NCBI GenBank assembly: GCA_963662175.1
Contig: OY759217.1
Span: 11,410,562-11,474,561 of the forward strand
DNA: 64,000 nucleotides
Source: Aradus depressus
Lineage: Eukaryota; Arthropoda; Insecta; Hemiptera; Aradidae
Direction: 5' to 3'
Position numbers and translations under genes: made by a program
Notes under the pieces: model-generated
Databases searched by the model: none
Told to the model about the DNA's origin: nothing
Seen by the model: only the letters and a program-made list of their open reading frames with translations
Part shown: one piece after another, positions 43,165-54,553 of the stretch
Layout: each line of letters starts with the position of its first letter
Numbering within the stretch: position 1 is the stretch's first letter

Positions 43165-44050
43165 GTCAGCACTTTATTACTTACTAATCGTGTAAATCCA
43201 TTTTTTGGAATAAATAAATTATGTTTCCATCATTATTAATCATATACCTTCTAAATCTATAGGAATGAATGAAAATCCTTTCTTGGATTTTCCCTTAGTT
43301 ACCTAATCATTCCCCATCACTTACCTAATTATTGACCACACTTTATACTCGTGAATGATGTCTCTCTAAAGTTGAGCTAGTTGATTTAACCGAAAACACC
43401 CTCTTCACTTGGAATAGTCTGCCATAGTGAATAAATGGTTAAATGCAGTTATCTCGTGAATGATTCCTGAAAGAAGTAGATTAAGTTGATTTAACCGAGA
43501 ACATAAACAATTTTACGAGATCCAAGAAACCCACATCTTTATAATTCCGAAAGTATTAGAATTCTGAGCTCCCAACTTCTTCCCAGTGCTCAGATGGCTT
43601 GAGAGATCATCACAGTAAACTTAACTCATATTGGCCATTTTACGACTTAACAACTTATTCCCTGAGACCATAGATATATTCGTATAGATACTTTACCAGA
43701 CAAGAAGCTACTGGAGAAAAAGAACAGAAAAATCTCTTTAATGTTCTTTGAGATCAAAGATATCTCCACATGGTCAGAACAAACTCGACTATATAAATTT
43801 TTCAAATTGAATTACCTCAACTTTAAGAGGAAAACCACAAAACTAGTTTATATTGAATTTACCGTCCCTTTGACTATACTTCCATCTCCATAGATATACT
43901 TTTTCATATTGTGAGAGTTTTTTTTATTCTTTCCCAAAAAAATTGCTTTTCCGGAGAATGTCGGGTTTGATTCTAACTACCTCACATCATTCATATTCAC
44001 AGATATTCTATTACTGGAAGTGCCACGGAAAAAATGAACCCATCATCTCA
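43165..44050. other. Unassigned stretch
   Basis: About 0.9 kb without a recognised element or exon. Confidence 0.35.
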
Positions 44051-44119
44051 ACAGTGTATGGTCAATTGCTCAAATCAGTTTTGTGTGCACATACAAGTCT
44101 GTGTCATCCCTTTTCGCTC

Positions 44120-44290
44120 ACCTTCCAGAATCGTGTGTCGAGCCACCCTGTTCTCATCCCCCTTCCCTTCTGCTGATTCCGGTGAAAATTAATTTGTGTC
44201 CTCCTTTTATGGTTATGAATTTACATATGAAATTTCATCTCTATACATCCTTTACACCACCAGTTTTTGGGGTTTTGAGTTGAGCCAGAA
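44120..44290 (-). repeat. Family A dispersed repeat, piece
   Basis: GTGTCGAGCCACCCTG, CTTCTGCTGATTCCGGTGAA and TACATATGAAATTTCATC in reverse order. Confidence 0.65.
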
Positions 44291-44350
44291 TGGCCCGGGA
44301 CAAGTTTCATTTTGTTAAACCCTTTATTTTCGAACTTACTATTCTTCATT

Positions 44351-44691
44351 TAGGTTAGGTTTTATGACTCATTCCCCGGGCTTTGACTACGAGGTTATAT
44401 CGCCTACTACCAGAGCGCTCTTCCGTCATTCTGGTGGACATGAGCCCGACTCTACTGTGGGAGTCCTAAATTTTGCCTACCCTAATTTATTCACCTAGGG
44501 TAGGGGTCTTTAACGAGTACCTGACATCGCACAGGCTCGAGACCCTCGCTTAACGTCCTATCCGAAGGACGGCGTGCTTAAGTTTATTTTACCTCCCAGA
44601 TAAAATTAACTAAGGGCCTCGGCCGGGTTTCGAACCCGCGACCTTGAGCTCAGAAAGCAAGTACGCATACCCCTGAGCTACCGGCGCCCTC
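44351..44691 (-). mobile_element. SINE-1, full-length copy with 13-bp target duplication
   Basis: Tail TAGGTTAGG at left and head GAGCTACCGGCGCCCTC at right; the B-box complement GGTTTCGAACCCGCG is intact. ACTATTCTTCATT (44338-44350) and ACTATTGTTCATT (44692-44704) flank it. Confidence 0.92.
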
Positions 44692-44704
44692 ACTATTGTT
44701 CATT

Positions 44705-45310
44705 TTATAATCGATTTATTGAGTTAACTCGTTGAGTTTAAATGTTTATTTTCATTCAAATAACCTGTTGCGGTAGTTTTGTGTTTAAAAGTTTTCTAAA
44801 TGTTTTTAAGTTATTTTAATGTTGTTATTCATTTGAGGGGTTGTTTTAGACCAAGTTATAACTTGTAGACTTTCCAAGCAGTTCCAGTTCAGTTTAAATC
44901 TGACTTAGACTTTTAGTAAATCTTATATATACCGGATTAAAGATTTCAGTCAGACAGTCAGTCAGCGTTCTATGGTTTAATTAGTGTACCGTTGAACAGT
45001 TAGTAAGATGTGAACGGTGTAAATAGTTGCTTTCAGTGCTTACTTGAGTCAGTATTATATTTGTTGTAAAATGTAGGTAATGTTGTTTCTTTTGGACTAG
45101 AGTGATTTTAATTAGTTATATAACGAGAGTTTTCGAATTTTTTTTATCACATATTTGAGTTTGACAAGTTTTCTTTTGGACTGGCCGGCTCATCGAGTGT
45201 TTCCTTTCGGAAAATGGTGAGAAAGTGTTACACACCTTAGTACGGATTATTTATTAAGTCACAAGTAGACTCAGATGTTGGAATTCTGTGACAATATATT
45301 CTATAAGTAT
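44705..45310 (+). mobile_element. LTR-like repeat, most complete copy
   Basis: Shares ordered blocks with 24205-24920 and 41085-41260. Contains a TATATATACCGG box-like site followed by CAGTCAGACAGTCAGTCAGC, and ends near TTCTGTGACAATATATTC. No coding region or second LTR nearby; a solo LTR is one reading, an unclassified repeat another. Confidence 0.5.
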
Positions 45311-45389
45311 AAGTAATAATATCAAGATGATATATTGTGTACAAACATTATGGAAGAAAGCAACGAGTGTTGACTTCCCCTTAGCCTAC

Positions 45390-45967
45390 GGTTACTATGG
45401 ATGCGAGCTCTGACGAATTCGTCCGAACAAACAAACGCCTGTTTTCCAATGAGAGTGTTTACACTGGCAGCGACGAACACGTCAGAACATGCACGACGTC
45501 GTCAGAACCAGTTGAGCGTTCAAACAAGTTTGATTTTTTCGTGCGACCTGCATCTGTTTTGGATGTTTTCGTGCGTTGAATTTTGAGTGATTTAGTTATT
45601 TCATTTATTTTACTATCCCCTTCAGTATGTATTTAAATGTTGCTGGTCTCATCCTGAAATACTCGAAAAACTTTTCCGGTTGATCCCACAATTCTTGAAA
45701 TAACATTTTAAACTCTCCTTTGTCGACTCTACTAAAAAATAACTGGTTGACATGCTCTGCTTTTCCAACAATTAACGACAATAAATTCATTAACGGATTT
45801 TCAAGAAAATAAAATTCATCAAGTTCGTCCATCTTTGCTGGGCGGCAGAAATGTACTGACTAGCAGAATATCAGAAAATGCGCACAGTGTAACCGCCTTG
45901 TTCTGACGAGGATTTCGGACGTAATCGTCCGAACACATTTTCGTCCGAATTCACAGGCACAGTAACC
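45390..45967 (-). mobile_element. PIF/Harbinger-derived short element with transposase N-terminal fragment
   Basis: Both ends begin GGTTACT(A/G)TG reading inward, and subterminal TCGTCCGAA(C/T) motifs recur. The minus-strand frame 45832-45605 starts MDELDEFYFLENPLM and continues to FQELWDQPEKFFEYFRMRPA and TFKYILKG. This is the region just upstream of the nuclease in HARBI1-like transposases. The DDE nuclease is absent. The 3-bp target duplication could not be settled. Confidence 0.75.
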
Positions 45968-45969
45968 TA

Positions 45970-46320
45970 TAGACAGTTTTATAGTTCATATAATGTGTTG
46001 TGGCCAACTTCTTCTTTGACGTCGTGAGGGGGTTGTCAGGATGGGACTATAAAAGAAATGAAAAGAAATTTTATTATTTTGGGACCAAGGATAGTGCTCT
46101 CGCCGTCACCGTACCGTGATCGTCTGGTTACTTCTGAACAATATTTTCTCACTTCACGGCCGTGTCACTGACAGATTTTTGAGTTTATTTTTCGTTTATT
46201 GTTTGAATGTTATGAATATATGAATTGTTATTTATTTGAATGAACTAAAAAGGAAGAAATAAGTAAATAATTTTGTTACGTATGATATGCTACGTACTCC
46301 CCTAATCGGAAGCTTTGTTT
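45970..46320. other. Unassigned stretch
   Basis: Nothing recognised. Confidence 0.35.
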
Positions 46321-46324
46321 GTTG

Positions 46325-46640
46325 TTTTATACTTCCTCAGCTATACGAAGTTATGTAATCGGTCATAAATTCGTTGCGAAGTTTTCAACAGAATTTCATG
46401 TTTTTCTACCTCTTGGTTCCAAAAATTTAAAAAAAAATGCTGTCTGTGTGTGTATCTGTGGACACGATAATAATTCCCGATAGAATGAATCTATCGACAC
46501 GAAATTTTATGCCTCCAGGGACTAAGGACGGCACGGCAGCTATTGATTTTCAGCCAAATCGGCCAAAGGGGTGGGGGGATTAGGAGTTAGACTTAACACA
46601 AAAACTCGAATAACTTCTGTTGTAATATATAAAAATTGTT
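46325..46640 (+). repeat. Family A dispersed repeat, copy
   Basis: CTTCCTCAGCTATACGAAGT start, CACGATAATAATTCCCGATA and GAATAACTTCTGTTGTAAT modules. Confidence 0.75.
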
Positions 46641-46940
46641 AAAAGTAAAATAATTATAGGTAAATTACCTGAAAAGTAGAGAATTGGTAAAAAAGGAACT
46701 ATATACAGATCTCTCAGGTCAAGTTGGGTGCTGACTGATTGGGGTCCGTTGGGGTTGCCTCCCACACCCTTTCTCCAGTGTTCTCCAAAACAAAGTTCAA
46801 GGGGGGGAGGTATCAAATTGAGTTGCCCTATTCCAGCAAAGGTCTCTTTTCTCTTTCCTACATTTTTTTATTTCTAGATTCAAACCAATTGAGTCTACAC
46901 AATGTAAAAATTCTACATTTTCCTAATTGACTAGGAATTG
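46640..46940. other. Unassigned stretch, possibly an insertion in family A
   Basis: Lies between a forward and a reverse family A piece; nothing recognised inside. Confidence 0.35.
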
Positions 46941-47085
46941 ATGTGTCCTTACACTAAAGCTCCTGTCATAATTCTCTCCTTCTCCTAGACCGATATGGCT
47001 AAAAATCATTATATGTCGACCTTATGGGATTCTGGAAACTCATATAAAATGATGTTTCGATACATTCATTCTTTTGGGAGTAGGG
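46940..47085 (-). repeat. Family A dispersed repeat, piece
   Basis: GATATGGCTAAAAATCATTA, CGATACATTCATTCTTTTGG in reverse order. Confidence 0.65.
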
Positions 47086-47850
47086 ATTGCAATCCCAGGA
47101 TTAGAACTTGATCCCGAAATTTCTGAATTGATTAAAATAACAATTAAATATGTAAGTTTGAAAACATGATTAATGAAAAAAATATATATAACTCAATTTT
47201 ACAGTTAACATATTTATGCTGAAAAATATGCCCTTAAAAAGCATAATGTTTCCAAAGAGTTATCGCCTAATCTTGACTTCAGCTTGGTACAAAAGTACCC
47301 AGTCGCAGAAAAGGCCCTTTCGGCCTCTACACTGGTCGGTGGAATTGTTAGCAATGATCTGTACACAAAGTTTAAGTACAATCCTCTTTTAGCACTTTTT
47401 TTCGAAAACACTCATGTCGTTCTTCAGCTGGCTCTCCAGATCTTCTTTCATTCAAATACAAACTGAACTGAATCATAGTGAGGGGAGAGTGCTGAGCCCA
47501 GAGGAACACGTGCTGTTTATTTTTTCTTCCAGGAATATTGTGATTCAAAACCGAGACCCGAGAGTTAATTATTTCTTAGTAGGTACTGTTCTTTTTTTCT
47601 TCGCTGCCGTATCTCAAATTTACATAAAATCCCTACTTGCCTTCGTTTAATATTATACCTGATTGTTATTCCCTTAAAATACATAGATACTTTTTTTTAA
47701 AGATATGGATAATTAAAAAAAGTAATAAAAACTTAAAATAAAATAAATCCCGGGGATATCGATATTTCTGGTCGATAGTTTTTAAGACGATATACCGATA
47801 CTTGAACTTGAATATCGGCGTCGATGTTTTGCAAATTTCTCGTTAGTGTT
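47086..47850 (-). mobile_element. hAT transposon remnant with transposase C-terminus
   Basis: The minus strand from about 47450 to 47214 reads LESQLKNDMSVFEKK, then after a frameshift RSLLTIPPTSVEAERAFSA and SRLGDNSLETLCFLRAYFS before a stop. This is the hAT dimerisation domain (the LLTIPPTS-AERAFS signature). The left boundary region at 47087 reads TAGGGATTGCAATCCC, like a hAT terminus. The right terminus is not clear. All upstream transposase domains are missing. Confidence 0.8.
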
Positions 47851-47936
47851 TTAGAAGGTAAATTATCAGTAAAGTAGTAGGTATTATCTTTTTAACACTA
47901 GTTCAAATACCTAAACTGAACATAATTCCATTGTGA

Positions 47937-48285
47937 GGGCGCCGGTAGCTCAGTGATATGGCGTGCTTGGCTTCTGAGCTCAAGAGCGTGGGTTCGAAAC
48001 CCAACCGAGGCCCTTAGTTTATTTTATGTGGGAGGTAAAATAAACTTAACCATGCCGTCCGCCGTCCTTTGGATGGGACATTAAGCGATGGTCCCGAGCC
48101 TGTACGATGACAGGTACTCGTTAAAGACCCCTGCCCTAGTTGAATAAAAATTTAGGGTAGGCAAAATTTAGGACTCCCACAGTAGAGTCGGGCTCATGTC
48201 CACCAGAGTGACGAAAGACCGCTCTGGTAGTAGGCGATATGACCTCGTAGTTAAAGCCCGGGCATGAGTCATAAAACCTAGCCTA
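47937..48285 (+). mobile_element. SINE-1, full-length copy
   Basis: GGGCGCCGGTAGCTCAGTGA head, intact B box GGGTTCGAAACCCAACC, complete body, tail AACCTAGCCTAA. A small duplication (GCCGTCC twice) is seen at 48054-48066. Confidence 0.92.
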
Positions 48286-48289
48286 ATCG

Positions 48290-48830
48290 AATTTCATTTT
48301 TTATGATCGTGGTCTCAAGAATCAAGGAACACAGGCGAAATAAAGAACCGAGGCAACCGTTCTACATTCGCGACTCACATTATCGACAATAGCCACACTT
48401 TTGACCCATCTACAGGCATAAAATATCTCCATTGTTGCTCTAAAAGCAGTCTACTGGATAGCTTAGAACAATTAGAAATAAATAAAGCTACTAAAAGGAA
48501 CATTTGTATGAATGAACAAATTTATTTTAACTAATTCCCCTTTGCTAACACCCTGAACCGGTTCTATTTCCACATATACCTATGTTTGTTATTATCTGTT
48601 ATTATTATAGGTTTCCATATATATGTTATTATCTGTTATGTTTTTTATTTTTATTTTTTACTTATTAGTAAAAGCATGTTATTTTATGTAAATTAAGAAA
48701 AATTAGTGTTTTGTCATATATTTCATGATGTAGCTAACGGTTAAGCCGGGGGATTCCCTAATTGAAGTGGCACCTTTCACCAGAGATGTATTGGAGGGGT
48801 CGCACTCTGCAAACTAACTTAGTTCATAAC
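48290..48830. other. Unassigned stretch
   Basis: Nothing recognised; a TTATTATCTGTTAT direct repeat occurs at 48588 and 48625. Confidence 0.35.
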
Positions 48831-48960
48831 TAGACCTGACCGGCCGAAACCGGTAGTTGTATTTTTATAAATATCTTTAGTGGAATAGACAATATTTCAA
48901 AAAATAAGTTTGTTTTATTTATTTATTACAAATTCCACAATATGTCCGCGTTCCTCAACT
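48831..48960 (+). repeat. Repeat end with degraded hammerhead-like core
   Basis: CTGACCGGCCGAAACCGGTA followed by TAGTGGAATAGACAATATTT and CACAATATGTCCGCG, as at 1000-1065 and 9160-9250. Confidence 0.5.
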
Positions 48961-48974
48961 TAGAAGTTGTCCCA

Positions 48975-49806
48975 TAGATGTTCTATTGGGTTCATGTCTG
49001 GAGAACGCGCAGGCCAATCAATAACATTAATACCTCCATCCTCCAAGTACTGATTTACGACTTACGAAGCAACGTGAGGCCTGGCGTTGTCATCCATTAA
49101 TAGAAATCATCCCCAATAAATGGTGCAAACGGTATGACTGCCTCTATAAGAATCTCTTCAATGTACATATCTAGCTGCGGTCATAGTTCTATTTTCAATG
49201 ATCGTTAACTCCGTGCGGGCATCCAAACTTATCCCACCCCACACCATAATTGACTGTCTATAAAAAGGAGCAGTTCCCGTCATGGTTCATTGACAGAAGC
49301 GCTCATTCTGTCTTCTCACATAAATGCGGCCATCTGAACTCTACAGACCAAAACGAGACTCATCTGTGAACAGTACAGCTCCCCATTGCTTTACAGTCCA
49401 ATGGATGTGTCGATTAGCAATGTAGTCCTGCTTACACGATGCTCCCTGGTAAGCTGTGGCCCTGTAGCCGGTCCTCTTCGATGTAAATGTTCTTCTACGA
49501 ACCGTCTTCTAACAGTCTCAGCAGATACAGCGACACTCCGGGTAACTAACACTGCAGCTCGAACTTCTGAAGCTGTCAGGAACCGGTTTCGAAGAACTGA
49601 CAGCGTAATAAAACGGTCATCACGCTCGCTGGTAGCCCTTGTATGGCCACTTCCGGGCCTGCGCCTATATTGCCCAGTCTCCCTGTACCGTACAACTGCT
49701 CGAGTGATGAACGAGATACCCCCAAAAATTCTGTTACGTATCTCACACTCCGCCCATCTTCAATTAGAGCAATAACTCTTGCCAACTCTTCATTCGAAAG
49801 AACCAT
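48975..49806 (-). pseudogene. Tc1-like transposase, decayed
   Basis: The minus strand starts MVLSNEELARVIALIEDGRS with a helix-turn-helix region (EFLGVSRSS), loses frame near 49700, and is then readable to LFTDESRFGL, GTAPFYRQSIMVWGG, LLMDDNARPHVAS and VIDWPARSPDMNPIEHLWD. These are the catalytic D, D and E regions of Tc1/mariner transposases, in the usual order and at near full length (about 280 residues). At least five in-frame stops and one frameshift make it dead. Terminal inverted repeats were not recognised with confidence. The + strand frame at 49386-49775 is antisense to it. Confidence 0.93.
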
Positions 49807-50149
49807 TTTTATAATGAAAAGTAATTAATTTAGAATATTTAAAATGGATAATAAAGCACATAAAAAAGAATCAGACGTAGAAAACAAAAACTATGCACAA
49901 TATCTTAACGAGATGAGACACACTGGTAAACTGAATTATGGTTTGTTTTGATAATCCTATTACATCACTTCAAAGGATTAAGACTTTTAGGGTGAACCTC
50001 AATGTAAACAACAATGTGTAAACACACCAACTGGTACGAAAGGCAACATTCTTACACTTTAATTTTGAAATATGTAAGTGTAATGTGTGACGATATAATA
50101 TCTTCTCGATTACATAACTTCTCCTATACTTTGTATACTATAACTATAG

Positions 50150-50985
50150 CATATATTCCATTATAAATTCAGTTGACAATCTAATTTCAATTATAATTGA
50201 GAGGATTGGTTGGATTGGTGATGGTGCTTGGTTGGGTTGGGTTGGGTTCAGAGTTGCCAGGTAAGCTCCTCCCTTGGTGTCTTCCCCCTGGTTAGCATAA
50301 TTCCATACTCAGAACCTTACCTTCCCTTCCCTTCCCTTTGAGCACATTATTGACAGACTCCTATTTCATCTTAACCTCCGTCCATTTATTCATGAAGGGC
50401 CGCCCTCTCTCCTGCTAATCCTACTTTTTCTTTCTTTCTTCTTCTTTTTTTTTTTTTGTTACTCTGGATGTAATCCGACCGTCGGCGTCGTCTACCATTC
50501 TCGGATGATCTTTCAACTGTGGCATACCTAGAGTTACCATACTTCCGGTTTTCGCCCGGACAGCCGGGTTTACTAAAATTTTTAATGCTAAACTTACAAA
50601 AATTATGAATATCTTCAGTGATACAAACAAAATAAAGATATTATAAATCTATAAATCCGCATAGCGCTTGGTGACGGAGTAGGGAGGGGGGGGAGGTGGT
50701 GGGAGTCGTCTCGCTCGTTCATCACTTGCGTCAGTCAGTAATTTTTCCAATTGATAAATTATCTGCACATTGATACGAGGTTCCTCAGCTGTTGTTGAAT
50801 GGTCATTTTTATTAATGAAAAACATGTGGACGCCCGAAAGAAATTTCAAAACTCCAGTAGTCAGAGAATTGCTAAATATAATAGTTAATTCTGATTTAAA
50901 GGCTGAGGCGGTGCTGGCCAAGAGACCTGCTAGGTTAAGATAGCATATATAACTGGGAGTGCTGGTAGTGACCAACTTCTCCCCT
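50150..50985. other. Unassigned stretch
   Basis: G/T- and C/T-rich low complexity (50210-50345, 50425-50460). The frame 50649-50975 on the minus strand has no recognised domain. Confidence 0.35.
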
Positions 50986-51475
50986 CATGTACTCGTACTT
51001 TCAGCTCTTCTTTCCTTCTTGGTCTACCTCCAGGGTGGAACAAGATGGCGAGGGGATCACTCAGCCCCCTGTGGCCTCCCGTGCCTCCATTAAGTTGGAG
51101 GAATTGGGATGGCAGATAATCGGGGGTGTTTCGAGGGGTCTTGAGTTGAAAGCTATTTTGTTATTATAATTATTTTGTACATATTTTGTATATATTATTT
51201 ATTTTGTATATATTTTATCTTAATTTGTGTATATTGCCATTGTACTTATTATTATTATTTTTATTTATTTATTTATTTTACTTATTTTATTGTTATTATT
51301 TTTTTTTTTGCTGTAATTTGTTGTTTATTTATTATTATTATTATTTTTTTTTAACACTCACTGTTATCAAATTGTTATCAAATTTACTAATAGTTATATT
51401 ATAACTGATTGTAGATATACCAAATAAACCTCATTCTGAGTTTACATTAAAAAAAAAAAAAAAAAAAAAAAAAAT
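50985..51475 (+). mobile_element. Poly(A)-ended retrosequence, unclassified
   Basis: A GC-richer part with an open frame (50987-51169) is followed by an AT-rich stretch, an AATAAA signal at 51424, and A24-25 at 51450-51474. It looks like the 3' end of a retrotransposon or a processed transcript. No homology recognised. Confidence 0.4.
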
Positions 51476-51503
51476 CTGATTTCAATTGTAGTATGTACTT
51501 TTT

Positions 51504-51970
51504 ATGATAGAATCTCCCTCCTGGGGCCATGGATGTCGTAAATATAACTAAATAACTCATTGACATGGCTAATATGAACCGTACATAAGGCCAAACAAAA
51601 AAAATAAAATAAAAAAAATGAATAAAAAAAATAAAATAAAAAAATAAATAGAATCTGTCAGAATAAAAATTTTCTTTTAAAAATCCCATCATCTGAAAAA
51701 TATGAATGGCATGATAAGTAAAAAAAATAACAAAAAAATCTACCACAACCAAAGATAATGATTGTCATTAGCGCATAAGTAATATATAATATCAATAAGA
51801 TATAATAAAATGTGATATATAATAATATGTATTTATTTCTTTTCTTTTTTCATTTTTTTTTTTTTATTATTATATTTTTTTTTGGCCTTATGTACGATGC
51901 ATATTAGCCATGTCAATGTGTTATCTAGTTATTTACGACATCCAGCCCCGGAAGGGAGTTCCATCTTCGA
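51504..51970. repeat. Inverted pair around SINE-2 tail sequence
   Basis: 51519-51600 (GGGGCCATGGATGTCGTAAA, GACATGGCTAATATGAACCG, TAAGGCCAAAC) is repeated in reverse at 51880-51965, with A/T-rich simple sequence between. Confidence 0.75.
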
Positions 51971-52036
51971 AATAAAACATAAAACTCATTCCCGGAAGGG
52001 ATTCGAACCCGCAACCCATGGTGAGGCCATGCGACC
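51935..52036 (-). mobile_element. SINE-2, left half of a head-to-head pair
   Basis: GACATCCAGCCCCGG, ATCTTCGAAATAAAACATAA, GGGATTCGAACCCGCAACCC and CCCTAGAGCG in reverse. Confidence 0.8.
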
Positions 52037-52155
52037 CAAACCCTAGAGCGTAGGGCCTCACCATGGTTTGCGGGTTCGAATCCCGTCCGGGTGTGAGTTT
52101 TATGTTTTATTTCGCAGATAGAACTCTCTTCCGGGGCCATGTATGTCGTAAATAT
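52037..52155 (+). mobile_element. SINE-2, right half of a head-to-head pair
   Basis: TAGGGCCTCACCATGGTTTG, B box CGGGTTCGAATCCCG, TTTTATTTCGCAGATAG and GGGGCCATGTATGTCG. Confidence 0.85.
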
Positions 52156-52433
52156 TAACTTATTCTTATTTCGGAATAAAAAACACTAATTATTTTCTGA
52201 TCTGTAGCTAGTGATGATGTATACAATTTATTCCTTTCTAAAATTTGATTTCTTCCTTTTTTTTTTTGAGTATCCGGGGTTAACTTTTGGAAATTATGGT
52301 AGGCCTAGGCATACCTAAGTATAATATTGAGTTCAAACAGTCAAAAGTTCTAATGAATCTTAACTTGCCCAGCTGTACGAATTACCTAGTAATCGGTCTG
52401 ATTAGTTTTCATCGGAATTCTTTTAGTTAGTTA

Positions 52434-52498
52434 GTTGTTATGACTCATGCCCGGGCTTTAACTACGAGGCCATATCGCCTACTACCAGAGCACTCTTC
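52434..52498 (-). mobile_element. SINE-1 tail fragment
   Basis: TAGTTAGTTAGTTGTTATGA, CCCGGGCTTTAACTACGAGG; broken off at family A sequence. Confidence 0.8.
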
Positions 52499-52870
52499 TG
52501 AATCCTCGTAATGAATTTCATGTCGATACATTCATTACATCGACAGTCAGTAGAGGTTTTTCAGTTGAGCCCCCTCTGATCCCCCGTCTCTTTTAGATGA
52601 TTCCTCTGAAAATGAATAGGTGTCGTCTTTATGGGGTTTAAAATTTACATATGCAATTTGGCGTCAATACATTCATTATGGTGTTTTGGATACACATCTA
52701 AAATTTCGTGTCAATGCATTCTATCGGGAGTTATCGTGTTCACAGACATTTTTTTTTTTTAATTTTTGAAATCAACCGGTCGGAAAACATGAAATTACGT
52801 TGAAAACCCAGCGTCGAATTTCTAACGTTTTTCATAACTTCCTCTATACTTAGTAAAGCTGGGGAATTGA
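52499..52870 (-). repeat. Family A dispersed repeat, copy
   Basis: GAATCCTCGTAATGAATTTC, CATTCATTACATCGACAGTC, GCATTCTATCGGGAGTTATC and GGTCGGAAAACATGAAATTA. Confidence 0.8.
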
Positions 52871-52874
52871 AAAA

Positions 52875-53345
52875 AACAAGTTATTCATCTAGGATTCATC
52901 TATGCACAACACTGCCCCCAGATGGTTTACTATTTGAAAATTATTTAAGGTTAGGAACATGACATCTATACCATGTGTTCTAGGATCTTTGGAAACAAAA
53001 AGAAAGGTAACAGATATTTAATTCTTCTCAAATTATGAATATATTTTATATTTTCACTTTAATTACGAAATTCCCTTTTATTTTTTTTATTTTTGTTTCA
53101 TTTTAGTTTTTTTCATTTATTATGTGATTTCCAACTATGAAGTACATCATAACTAGGATAATATGGACAAAAGAAAGGCAAAAACATCGCTTGAGTCTCT
53201 TGTCTCCTTAGACAGGAGGTCACGCGGCCAACGACGATTCAGTTGTCGAGGAGGTCCGGACCGACATAGCTTCCAACAGTGTGTTCGGGTGTGGCATGAA
53301 TTTGTGCAAATTTGTGTAAAAGTGTTGTGTGACTTCGTGTAAAAA
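52875..53345. other. Unassigned stretch
   Basis: Nothing recognised. Confidence 0.35.
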
Positions 53346-53349
53346 TGGT

Positions 53350-53900
53350 ATGTTCAGATCATTATGTAATGTTATGTTTAAAATGTAGTATGGGCATTGT
53401 GTGATTGCTCGGAGGATTTTATTTTGAAAATCCTGAATTTTTTTGGTGTATGTGGGCTTGGCAGAACCCTAGTACTGAACATCATATGTTCAGATAGACC
53501 TGATAACGGACACCCAGTTTGTGGTTGAGGCGAAGTTGGGATCGCTTAACTAGTAGTCTTTTGAGTAGTCCAAATTCCCGTCTCATTTTCTGTGAAATCT
53601 GCGAAACGTGTCCAAGTCAGTCGTCTGTCAAGATAGAGTCCTAAGTATCGTACGTCTTTGTCATGTTTCAGAGGCGAATGTAACATGAAGGGATTTGATA
53701 TCATTTATTTTTACCTTCCATTGTCGCTACCAACCCTCTAGAAGGTATAAGTGCTCCTGCAGAGATTTGGATGCGTGCCCAGCCGATTTATTAGTAGCTA
53801 AAATTGCTGTCATCGGCGTAGGTGGCTAACACCGTCTTTCCCGGAGTCACAATTTTCAAGAAATGTTTCTTTCGTGTTGAGAGAGTTTCCTCGAGGGATA
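53350..53900 (-). mobile_element. Jockey-type LINE reverse transcriptase fragment
   Basis: The minus strand reads VLATYADD near 53825, then a YLGLYLDRRLTW-like block near 53640, SEHMMFSTRVLPS near 53475 and FRIFKIKSSEQSHNA near 53420. The order matches the fragments at 1790 and 34590 but the sequence is more diverged. Confidence 0.65.
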
Positions 53901-54004
53901 GGAAATTGAATTTGTAAAGTAAACCTCCTATCATTTTCTCGGAATTGTTGAAACGGGTTGTCTCTCATTTTCTCGGAACTAAATTGAAGAAAAGTGAACT
54001 TTTG

Positions 54005-54400
54005 AATATTTTATTTAGCTCTATGAAGTATAGAGAAAGTTATGTAATCATTCAGTAGTAATTCCATGTTTAGTTTTCATTGAAATTTCACGTTTTCCGA
54101 TTCTGTGATTGCAAAAATGAAACAAAAATAAGTCTGCCTGTGTGTCTATGAACACGATCACTCTTGATAGAATTCATATATCGACACGAAATATTATATG
54201 CTTATCCAGAACACCATAAGGACGATACCTATTAATTTTCAGCTCAATCTCCCCAAGGGATGGGGGGATCGGAGGAGCACAACACTTAAACACCCAATAA
54301 TTGCTGATATAATGAACGTATAGACATGAAATTTCATATTTAAATTTAAATTTAGAAGAGGGGGCTCTACTCAAAACCCAATAATTTGTGGTCTTAAATT
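54005..54400 (+). repeat. Family A dispersed repeat, copy
   Basis: CTCTATGAAGTATAGAGAAA start, CACGATCACTCTTGATAGAA and CCAATAATTGCTGATATAAT modules. Confidence 0.75.
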
Positions 54401-54414
54401 TATTGTAATGGTAT

Positions 54415-54460
54415 TATAGGGCACCTATACTATAGGGCACCTATACTATAGGGCACGTCT
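54415..54460 (+). repeat. 17-bp tandem repeat, 2.7 units
   Basis: Units of TATAGGGCACCTATACT. Confidence 0.85.
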
Positions 54461-54553
54461 ATTTACATATGCAATTTTGTTTCAGGACTTCAGCAATTAA
54501 TATAGTTTATATGTCTACCTCCCCCTTGACTGATCTGGCTGAAAACAAATATG

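Noticed and set aside
45397..45586. Plus-strand open frames beside the Harbinger fragment
   Set aside because: They cover the terminal repeat-rich end of the element and have no domain.
49386..49775. 129-residue + strand open frame, the second longest in the window
   Set aside because: It is antisense to the decayed Tc1 transposase, whose minus-strand motifs are unmistakable.
51186..51404. Very hydrophobic open frame that could pass for membrane segments
   Set aside because: It is a translation of T-rich simple sequence in the tail of a poly(A)-ended retrosequence.
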